Shown here: positions 45,301 to 57,300 of the stretch, one piece after another
How the letters are laid out: each line of letters starts with the position of its first letter
Numbering within the stretch: the first letter of the stretch is position 1
Origin: Odontocerum albicorne
Taxonomy: Eukaryota; Arthropoda; Insecta; Trichoptera; Odontoceridae
Assembly: GCA_949825065.1 (NCBI GenBank)
Contig: OX463862.1
Location: 13,387,592 to 13,451,591 of the forward strand
Length of the DNA: 64,000 bases
Direction: 5' to 3'
The notes under the pieces: generated by a model
What the model was told of the DNA's origin: nothing
The model's input: only the letters and a program-made list of their open reading frames with translations
The model's database searches: none
Made by a program: the position numbers and the translations under genes

Positions 45301-48300
45301 TACTTATAGTTAAGGCATTAACATTGTGGAGGTTTAAAGACATTGTAATTTGTTTTATCAAACACTGTTTATTCCACTAAAACAACTAACTCCCGTTACT
45401 AAGAAAGCTCAAAATACTTTCTTTCAAAACATTATCTCAAATGTTGAAGATGTCAATATCCAAGGCCCTATTCAAAAGGCACAACCCGTGAACAAAGGAA
45501 GAGCACTTGGCAAGTTAGTTCTACTTATTACCAGAGTAATAAAATCAATATTTCTATACCTCGAAAAGTTCCCAACGTTTCCAGCTCCTTCAGGAAAAAA
45601 CTCTTAAATTTAGTGTAATACGAGTACTCGAAATAATTGTAATTTGTTTTATCAATCACTATTTATTCCACTTTTTGTAACGGTGTAACCCTACCGGTTT
45701 CAAGGTGCACATGTCATCATCAGGGGAGCACAAATCAAATTACTATTCTCTTCTATTTGAATTTGATATTTCATATCGATAAGTATAATAGTATTAATGA
45801 ACTTTTTATAAAAGCTTTCAGTATAAAGAAAAAGTCGTAGGATATATGCCGTTTTGCTTATGCTTGATGTTGATTGATTTATTTGTTTCACTTGTGGTCA
45901 ATTTCGACTTCAAGTATTGTCGGTGGTATATGTGGCAAATAACATGTTCCAGGTAGCGCCAAGTAAGAAGAGCGGTGCAGCAAGACATCGGTGCAGTGTT
46001 TGTGGGGCCTGCTTCAAGTTAGCGCAGTCCCTCAAGGTGCACCTGCTCGCTCATGCTGGACAAAGAGCGCATGTTTGTCAAGTTTGCTCTAAAGGTACAA
46101 ATATTCATTCTAGCCACTCTGTTTTTGTGTCGTAATTACTCCCAATTTATTTTAGGGACCCTTGTACTCGTGGACCTTGCATTATCCTGAGCATTTAAAT
46201 TTTTTTGAATGTTCAGAAAGTAATTTAGTTTATGTAAATCTAATTCCTTCGTGAAATTGCACCAAATGTTCATGGACAGTGGTTTGTGATAGATTTCAGC
46301 ATCTCGGCAATCTTTCGTGTCGTAGAACACTCTATCACAGCCTTGATTTGTTAGTCATCAATGGAAATCGAACTTCCAGAGCGAACACGATCTTTTGAGT
46401 GTCGTATCACCATTACGGATTTTTAAAAATCACATTTGACACATGCGATCATTTCCTGCATCGTCGCCATACACTGTACATACCTTTTGAAAAACAGCTG
46501 AAATAGTACTGCTATGCAAAATTATTCACTCAATAATCGATGCACCTCACTTACTTGCAAGCATTTCATTTCGTATTCCCACTAGATCCACAAGACAGCT
46601 CAATCCCTTTTATACCGAAAATTGCTATACTAATTATAAAATCAACTCCTCTATAATTCGTATGCAAAGACTTGGAAACGAGTTTTGCAACAATTTAGAT
46701 ATTTTTAATATAAGTATATAAATAGTATTCACCAGAATATAACAGCAAATATTTAGAAATAGCTACTAACTTTGTGCTCTCCTTTATTAATATAAATAAC
46801 CTAGTATAAACAAAAAATTAAGGACAATACTTTGCCTCTGGAGTTGAGTAACCCTGCATCAACATGTGGAAGGTTTCGATTCTGCAAAGCAACTTGCATC
46901 TCGCTCTACAAGTGAGCCCGTGTGTTTTCTATATCTCAAGATCTATCCATAAAATTCTCGAAAGATCCAATTCTTGTTCTATGTAAGCGTTGTTCCACTA
47001 AAAACAAATTTAAGTTCTTTACCACTATAAAATAAGTCTTTGACAATTACGTAAGTCTGCTTGGCGAAGTTTGGTAATACTTTGTGGTATACATACATAT
47101 GATATATTGAACTTAGTAATATTAAATAATATTATTGAAAAAATTCAAATACCTCAGAAGTATCCTAGTAAAAGACTTCGACCCAGAAATCGAAGTCAAG
47201 TGCAGAAATGAAACATCTCGTGCGGCTTTTGCGATGATAATCTAAACTTGAAACTTCGACAACGGTTAGTCAAATGCTATGTTTGGTCAGTGTTATTATA
47301 TGGAGTGGAATCATGGACCCTCAAAGTTAGTATAAACCGACTGGAAGCATTCAAAATGTGGATACCCTGGATGGATACGGTCAGAAACACAAGGGTTTTT
47401 TAAAGAGCCAAAGTTTATAGAGAGTTGCTGACTAATATTAAAATCCGAAAGGTGTCCTATTTGGGTCATGTACTTAGAGGAGAAAAGTACAAATTACTGC
47501 ACCTGATCATCCAAGGAAAGATAGAGGGTCGAAGAGATGTTGGCAGGAGGAAAATCTCCTGGCTCCGTAATATACGTGATTGGACTGGTATAAGAAGCAT
47601 TGGGGATCTTTTTCAGGCTGTCGGGGACAAAGATGCTTACTCTCAGGTGATAGTCAACGTTGGGGGGACCTGACATGACACTGGGAAGAAGAAGAAGATT
47701 AGTTTCAACATGCACAGCATACATAGGTGATATTTTATAATGAATTATATTATAATTCTTATTTTTCAGGATTTGTTCAATCTTCCCATCTAAATGAGCA
47801 CATGTCCATTCATGGGGAAGGAACACGCCATGCATGCAGCGTGTGTGGTCGTGTCTGTGGCAGCGCCGCATTAGCACGGAGACACGCACGCTCCCACTCT
47901 CTCGACAGTCATGGAGTATACAGGTGCACAGCTTGCGGAGAGAGATTCAATACTCTCGGCTCGCTGAAGACCCATGCCCGAAGACACACAGGTATACCTC
48001 CATAACATGTTTGTTTGTTAGATGTATTTTCTCTCAATCCCAAGTGCTGAGCTGGATTACGGTATGTTGTTGGAAGTGACGCGTGTTACGACATTGTCCT
48101 CCTAAAAATTGATGGTGAAGGGTCCCCATAAACAGCATCCAATTTCGCTTTTATACCTCACACGTTTTCCCATCCAAAAGCAATGAGCGAATCACTTATC
48201 GATGCTGCACTTTCTCCATTTTAGCGAAAACCACATTGGACTGCTTACTACAATGGCTGTCAAATACAAACTTACCTATGAATCCGTGATAAATTTGTTT

Positions 48301-51300
48301 TTGGCGTTATTTAATAGATGTCAGCACGCGGTGGTAACAGCAACTTGCCTTAGCAACGCCATCTGTCGTCAAACGAGGGTACTTATTGAACCACCCTCGT
48401 ATGAGAATTCAATGGATCACTAAAACATATATAATCAAACCAGACACTCGAAATCTGTTGAGATAATAGTCCACAATAGTATTTGATGCCACCAGCTTTG
48501 ATGTATGGAAGTGAAATGTGGACGTTGATAAATACCGATAGAAGCCGAATAAATACTGTAGAAATGCGTACATTGAGTGATAATGTATGACAGAATACGG
48601 AATTAATGCAAACTTAAGGCTGATGTGCTGAGTAAGATGAAGAAGAGCACATTGAGATAGTTTGGACATGTGGAACGAATGAATGAAGAAAGACTAACCA
48701 AACAGATATACAGTGCAAATGTGAGTGAAAGGCCTGTGAAAAAAAAACAAGGAAAGTACGATTGGATAAAGTGAATGATATGCCGAACTTTTCACGGTTT
48801 GTAACTATAGAAGCCTCGAAACAAGAAGGCAAGAATCCATTGCGATATTCCTTATAAATGTTTTCCAAGATTCCTTTAACTGTGCCGCGATTCTAGAAGC
48901 ACTAAGTTTATATGTACCCAATAAATAAAGCCGTGCAAGGAATCACCCTCTGTTCTACATGCCAACTTACAGGACGAATATCATGGCTAAACACTCAGTC
49001 ACGCGTGGTATAGAGATATTGAACCAACTGAATGACACTGTTGATATATTCTCGGTACCGCCTAGCAGTATGAGAAGAATCCTGGCTGATATTCTTCCTA
49101 ACGAATAAGCTAACGCTAGAAGCAGACCCTCTTTGTGTAACAGGAGAAATCCGTGCAAAGTGGATAAAAAAAAAAAAAAATATTCTGATAGAATTAAAGT
49201 CGGATAAATTGTAGAAGTTGTATGAGGTTTATGGATGTGGAAGAGGCGAAGGATGTGTGTCGAGGTCAAGTCTGGCACTCTGTCCTCTCGGCCTACCCCG
49301 ACAGGGAAATGGCTTGATGGTATGTATATATGTACAATAGGGTGTCCCTTATTTTGTCGAAAACAAATTTTGCGAATTTTTTTGCTTTCACCCCCTCAAT
49401 ATATTTTTGATTTGGTTTGATTAACTCAAAAATAAATTTTTATCTCAATAGGACGACGTTAATCCGTGCTAAGTTGAGCGCCAAATTTGAATGTTAGTAA
49501 TTATAGGTTTATTAGTTTCAGTGTAAAAATTATTGATGAATGTATATCTATTTAAAAAAAAAAATTAAATAAAGAATACTTGAAACCATAGTGCACTCTA
49601 AAGAGTAAAAATGTATTCAAATACCGACTTAGAACTAATAAACCTATAATTCCAAACATTCAAATTTGGCGCTCAAGTCGGCACGGGTTAACGTCATCCT
49701 ATTGTAATAAAATTTTGTTTTTGGGTAAATCAAACCAAATGGAAAATATTTAGGGGGTGGAAAAAAAACAGTTATTTGACAAAATAAGGGACACTCGAAT
49801 GTACAATACATATAAGAAAAATTATTGACATCATAATAACAAAAACTAGACTTTTATGGAATGTTGTGAACAGCTTTAAAAATACCCAAATAGGCTAAAT
49901 GTAATAAGTAAATTTACTATAAAAATTCAAACAGAAAAGACCAAATCACATCTGGCAGCTACAGTAATACCTAAGCATTATTTTGTATATTTTCTTTATT
50001 TAATGTAATGCATTCATTTCTGTAGCGTTTATTCCGAAAGTTATTGATATTTAATGTAATGCATTAATTTCTGTAGCGTTTATTCCGAAAGTTATTGATA
50101 TTTAATGTAATGCATTCATTTCTGTAGCGTTTATTCTGAAAGTTATTGATATTTAATGTAATGCATTAATTTCTGTAGCGTTTATTCTGAAAGTTATTGA
50201 TATTTAATGTAATGCATTAATTTCTGTAGCGTTTATTCTGAAAGTTATTGATATTTAATGTAATGCATTAATTTCTGTAGCGTTTATTCTGAAAGTTACT
50301 GATATTTAATGTAATGTATTAATTTCTGTAGCGTTTATTCTGAAAGTTATTGATATTTAATGTAATGCATTAATTTCTGTAGCGTTTATTTGATATTTTG
50401 TGAGCGATGAAGTGGTGAATTGATATTTTGTGAATCGTGAATTTTGCAGGAGAGAAAGCATACAAGTGCGGAGTGTGCAGCCGCAGCTTCAGTACGGGGG
50501 CCCTGCTGGTCTCCCACATGAGGACCCACAGCACTCACCGCCCCTTCCAGTGTCACCTCTGCTCCAAGTGCTTCAAACAGAGGTGACTGCTATGTCTTCT
50601 GTATCATGTTTTTATTTCTGTAGAAGCTATTTTCAGTCTGTAAATAGGAAGAAGTGTGTATATATGGTGTCCATAGAAATACATGGCCCTGGGTCTTCTG
50701 AGCCCTGGCCTGTTCTGTACTTTTTTTTTTACAGTAGATTGTGTGAATCATGTTATTGTTTTGATATTTATGAATTTTACTATATGGTAGTAACTTGTAT
50801 TTCTGTATTCACTCGCACCTTCAATTTTTATTATGTTTTATTGATCGTTGAAATTGACCATAAGTGAATAAATTTAACTCGGTATTTATTTTCTGGAAAG
50901 ACCCCTGAATAACTAGCTTCTTCTTCTTCTCCCTGGCTCCATCCCAACTCACTGTCTGCGAAGACTGTTGGGGTCAGCTCTCCTCGTCCTCAGGTTGAAA
51001 TTTCCTGGACGAATTTGTTTCCTCTGCTTCACTTTGCTTGCCCCTAGAATCCTACAAGCTGGCTCTGAAATAATGTCAGTCTCTGGATCACCGAGAGGAG
51101 AATCACCCTCGCTGCCAGACAGGGTAGTGCATCTTTGCGAGTGTTTTTCCATAAAGCTTCGGTTTATTTGACTGAGTTTTTATCCACCGATTGTCATCGG
51201 ATGTGGTACCAGAGTGGCCCAACTAACTAGGGCTGTATCTGCTGTCATTGGTCATGTAATGCCCCATTATCGGATTAATCTAATGAGCCTGGATACCCAT

Positions 51301-54300
51301 TAGCGATGGTGTATGTGACTAGTACCCGAATATGTCGAGTTGTCACACCCACCATTTGTGAGCCGCCGCTAACATGCGAGACAGACGCTCACTGCTTCTC
51401 ACTTTAGCCGTACTTTTGGGATCCCCCGACGGATTGATCCTATATCCCCTGAATAACTAGCTATTGATTTATATTGATAATTAATATTGATTTATTGAAA
51501 ATATATATGACATTTTAGTGTCCTTTATAAATCATAGCAACATTTACTAAATAAAAGATAATATATCAAAAACTTTAAAAAAATCTAAAACACATAGCGC
51601 ACAAAAGCCCGAATTGATTTACAAAAAAGTACAATATAAAATGAAAATAGAAAAACCAGTCTCTAAGACAAGATTTAAGTAATGTCAGAGGACTTTTCCA
51701 AACTCAATGACATCTTCTTCTTCCTAGTATCATGTCAGGTTCCCCCAACGTTGACTATCACCTGAGAGTAAGCATCTTTGTCCCCGGCAGCCCTAAATAG
51801 GTCCCCAACGCTTATACCAGTCCAATCACGTATATTGCGTAGCCAGGAGATTTACCTCCTGCCAACACCTCTTCGACCCTCTATTTTGCCTTGGATGATC
51901 AGGTGCAGTAATTTGTATTTTTCTCTTCTAAGTACTTGACCCAAATAGGACACCTTTCGGATTTTAATATTAGTCAGCAACTCTCTATCAACTTTGTCTC
52001 TTTGAAGAACCCTCGTGTTGCTGACCATATCTGTCCAGGGTATCCGTAGCATTCTCCGGTGCATCCACATTTCTAATGCTTTCAGTCGGTTCATACTTTC
52101 CAACTTTGAGGGTCCATGATTCTAATGACATCTAAGTATATTAAAAATACCCACCAAACCAAACGTGGAGTTATTCAATTTTTGCAGTCCCACGATTGAT
52201 GAATTACAATGTGCAAATGTTGCTAGCAAATTGTTATTGACACATTTGAATTGTAAATGGTTTCATGTGTTTCTAGCAGGAGTGTGGAAACCAATTTGAA
52301 CCAATATATCAGATCTATCAACAATGTTGTGAATAACATCAAATCCAATATAATTCTTCTTTTAAGGAGTTTAAGAAGGTCAATGTATAATTCAATAAGA
52401 AAACAGGTGTATGTTTATTTAATGAATTTTTATTTCATTTTACAGATCCGTATTGACTTGTCATTTAAAAATGCACAGCAATGACAAAAGATATGTCTGC
52501 GATATATGCACAAAAAAATTCATCAGCCAATCAGATCTGGTGAAGCATCGACGCATCCACACTGGAGAGAAGCCATTCACGTGTCAGTTCTGCAATTCCT
52601 GCTTCGGGCGGAGCAACCATCTCAACAGGCATATCAAAATACACTTCAAGAGCAAAAAGTCTCAAAATATTAACGATCACTCCGATAGCGCTCAAGAAAA
52701 GTTCAATAGCGATATAACTAATAATGCTTACATACCGTTAACTGATCGATTGGTTGAAGAACCTACAAATTACAACTTGAAAACAGGCGGAGCTTTTAAC
52801 AGTTTTTGCGGGACAGAATTTTCAAGTCATAATAGATATTTAAATAACGGGATGGATAATTTTATGAATTTTGATACAACATTAGGACTAGAGCAAGAAC
52901 ACAGAATGAACAGTTTTAGTATGATTGATTCTCAAAGGTTTAACGGAGATATTTTTAAATACCATTCTGATTTCTATGGAGGTTCTCGATTGAACATTCA
53001 AAATTTTGACCATAGAAACAACAGTTTCGAGGAACGGCACGATGTTATAAATTTCTATAAGAATATCGAAGATAATTTTAAAATAAATAGTTATGATCAG
53101 TTGAAATGTTCTAAATTCGAGAGTGCAATTCGAGCGGAGAAGATAATCGTACCTTCGGAGGAGATAAAGGCGAAAATAAACTGTAAATGGCGCTATCCAA
53201 ACACTGGTGTGCATCTGAAGAACAGTTGCAAGGAAGTGGACAGCAAAATGGCCAACAATTGCAAGCCGTGGCAGTGCGGATTGTGCGACTCGAGTTTTAC
53301 GCAGCAGAACGAACTAATAGAGCATGTCAACGATCATAAAATGACTATGCCAAGTATCAAATATACTAGATTGGTAAGTCTTCAATCTCTGCCTTCTTTA
53401 GTATTTAATTTATTCTTACATTTATTTTTTTATTTTACATTTGATTCAGATTTAACCCAACTATATCAAATCATCATCCTGTCGAGTAGTTCATGACTGA
53501 GCATCGTGACTTCCATGATAGCCTCTGACGAATCCTCTCCGTCCATCCCTGAACTCCTCGGTTCGAAGGGCAGTCCAATTGCGTCTCTCCACTGCTAAAA
53601 CTCCATTTTGTGGAATACAGAACTGCTTCACTAGGCAAAGCCTGTGACAAAGTGGTCTTATTATTTTATCAACTTTCATATATTTGTCCTAAATGCTTGA
53701 ACACTCAGATGAAACATTCATATTCTTACACACACACTTTCGCACGCACACACACACACACACACGCGTGTTGTGTGTGTGTGTGTGTGTAAGTGTGTGT
53801 GTTGCTGAAATGTGCATGCGCATGCTGGTCAAACTGCTGAAATGCGCATGCTAAGATGGTCAGCAGGTGTGTCCCTAAGAGACAAAATAAGAAGCTCACG
53901 CATTCGTGGAAGCTTGGGTGTTACAGACATCAACAGCAAGATGGAGGAGAGGTGATTGAGATGGTATGGGCACGTTGGACGCAGAGCACCCGATCACATT
54001 GTGAACCAGGCAATCTCCATGGATCTTCCTCGAATAACAACCAGAGGAAGGCCAAAGAATTCATGGGTGGTGCAAAAAGATAACCTGATGCAGAGGCACG
54101 GCCTGGGGGACGTAGTCCGGGACAGAAGAGCATACAACCTGAGGACGAGGAGAGCTGACCCCAACAGTCTTCGCAGACAATGAGTTGGGATAGAGCCAGG
54201 GAGAAGAAGACACACACACACGTGTGTTATTGTTGTGAACATAATGCAATTCCAAGTACATCATATTCTCAACAACCAAATTAAAATCATGTTCAACAAT

Positions 54301-57300
54301 TTCCCATCACACATTGTACATTTGTATCAGTTATTCATCACACATTGTACATTTGTATCAGTTATTCATCACACATTGTACATTTGTATCAGTTATTCAT
54401 TCACATGCATTTTCTATTAGCAATACGATTTTTTAAATCTTTTAATTCTTTTTAACAGGTTACGAACCCTGAATCTGGAATTTTAGAAGAGAAAGAGGTG
54501 ATTCCGAGGCACAAACTAAAAGTTCTCCCCGAAGAGGCGATTCGACCCATCATTGACACGCACTTCTCGAAAAATCTCGACAGTTCACGAGACAATGAGA
54601 AAATTCAACGGGACAACCAAGAAGATGGAAACGATGAGAAAGACAGTCTATTAGACACAACAAGATCCGATTTTGAGAAGGACAAATGCCAGGATTTGAA
54701 AAGTTCATATAAAATTGGAGTTATATGCAAAGGCAGCTGTGATTATGCTACGTCCACTTTTGATTTCGACGAACAAAATAAGGATTTTATCAAATCATTC
54801 GATAGATTAACTTTAGATCAAACGTCTAACGACGTTATCGATCGAAATGATACTCCAACTGATAGTATACCCAGAGAGATCAATGCAGAGGATATTGAAG
54901 TTGGCAAGGAAACGGCACTGATAGATAATATTGATGAATTGTTAACGATCGAACAACCAGAAGTAAAGATAGCATTACCGGTAGATAAATCAGATGCCGA
55001 AGATGTTGTGGAGCATGATTATTCTAGCGAAGATAATGTGGTAATATTGAATTTCAAATTATTTAACACGTTAACCCTTATTTTGGCAAAGTTCAATTTA
55101 TCCAAATATTAACGTTTTTCTTTGGTGATTCCTTGTTATATGGTAAGTTATGAAGGAAAATTGAGGGAAAAAATCACAACTTTTCCTTATAATTTTTTTT
55201 ATATGTAACACCCACGTTACATTGCCAAAATATCATTTTTTATAAAACACAAAAAGCGCTATAAAATGATTCTATAAGCCGAATTATCAACAAATAAAAT
55301 GTGTTAAAGGTATGGGTGCCGTGTGCAATTTTAGGAAGCCAATGCTTTTTGGGAGGTCTTAAACTATCGAGCCTTAGAAAAATCAAATCGACCCCAGGGG
55401 GTCAATATTGACCACTTTGAGAATTCTTGGTCTAGATATTAAATATTCTAATATAGAATTCCACAAAGTTACTGCCAAAACCTTTAATAAAACTCGTTTC
55501 TTTAATATTTTTCAGCCTTTTGAGGACTTTAAAGCAGAGCATAAAGAAATGATGAAAATAAATAAGATTAAAAAAAAATCTACAAATCATACTGTGACTA
55601 AATCAGCGGATATTCAAGAAAAGAGTAGCAACCCCACTTTGGAAAACTCTACTGTTACGAAGAAGGCAAAGAAGTCTGTGAAACAGGAAGGAAAAGTGAA
55701 AGAAATAAAAAAATTCCAGTGTGCGGAATGCCAGAAAACTTTCAAGTAAGTTCAATCAAGACTTTTTTATTTGGCTTTCTCATAATGAAATCTTGGTTCC
55801 AATATTAAGGCTTAAATTCATAGTCTAACCTCAGCAATAAATGCTGTACGGCACCGGTACAAAGAACTGTATCATAGGTGGATGGCTGCTGCGCAATGCT
55901 CGGAGAATTCGGCTCACGTTCAGAGGCGTAGATCGGTGAAAAGGTAGCAGGGTGAAGAGATTCCTCTTAGGCAGGTATTAGATTATCACAAGTAAAACAC
56001 AGTAGGTAGAGTAAACTGAGAAGTGATTTTATTTGGTTTTGACCCTTCTCATGATAGGCCGATCGCTCATCGTAAGCGCCATTTTACGCCACTGCATCAC
56101 CTCGCAAAATACCACAATTTTCGGGAGTTTTGCGCAAGCAGGGTCCGGCCGGCCAGCGATATAGTCTCGCGACGACCGTCCATATGTCTCATTTTCATTG
56201 CGGTCGCGATGCAGCGTGGACCCAAACAAACATAAATATACAAACAAAAACCAAACAAATATCAAATCATAAACAAGAATCTATACACATACAAATATTA
56301 TACATCATATTTTAGGGTAACGCATACGTCCGATACAAATGCTCAATCCTAATTTTTTATTATCTGAAGAAATTACTATTTGAAGTTAAATTTCATACAC
56401 ATTTGTCGTAGCTTCCTTAAATAAGGGAGTTTCGCATGGTTTCATTACTTCGCTTAAAAGTTAAGGTTTGAGCCTGAAATAAATTTTAAGGTTAGTTATT
56501 AGTATTTAGACCAGATTATGAATTTGAACCTAAGATATATTAGCAAAACTTGGATAAGACAAAATAGTGTTGAAAGTAATGTAAATACGGTAGAAATGAG
56601 TGTTGCATAGAATAAGGAATGAGAACTTTAAGAAACAATATGGATTAAAAGAAGATGCAGTGCTTAAGGTGAAGAAGAAAGGAGTATTATGATGGTTATG
56701 GTAGAAAGAATGATTGATGAAAGATTTACAAAAATAATCTATACGAGTAGGATAGAAGGTAAGAGAAGTTTGGAAATACCCATGAAAAATGAAAAGCCTT
56801 TATAATAGGAGAATGTGTATAACAAGGTTGTGACAGAAGCGAATATGAGAAGAAGAAGCGAGATGTGTGCCAGGATAGAATTAAGTGGAGATCTGTTGTT
56901 TCTGATGATAATATTATTTGTCGAGGTCTTCATACGCGCTGGGAGTACATATGCGCTGCCACAGTGGGGAGCGGCCTTTCCCCTGTCCGGACTGCGGCAA
57001 GACCTTCAGCCAGAGTGGGCATCTGCAGGAGCACCGACGGACACACACCAGCCCCAGCCAAAGGGAGCTACAGTGCCAGCACTGTGGGAACACATTCCTC
57101 AAGGGATCTCATCTCAAGTGAGACATCTATTTATTTTATTATCCCTTCCTCTCCTGTGATGTGTAACTAGTACACGTTGCTTCTAAGAACTTGAATATCT
57201 CTATAAATATAATAAATACTGGGTTCAGATTTTAGGTATTCCTCAGTAATACATTTACGCCTTGAATGAAAAAATAATATTAATAATGATTAGCATTTAT

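Noticed and set aside
56023..56315. Overlapping open frames on both strands in intron 8
   Set aside because: No domain, no splice-compatible borders in the finger frame, and coding in all frames at once is a base-composition effect.
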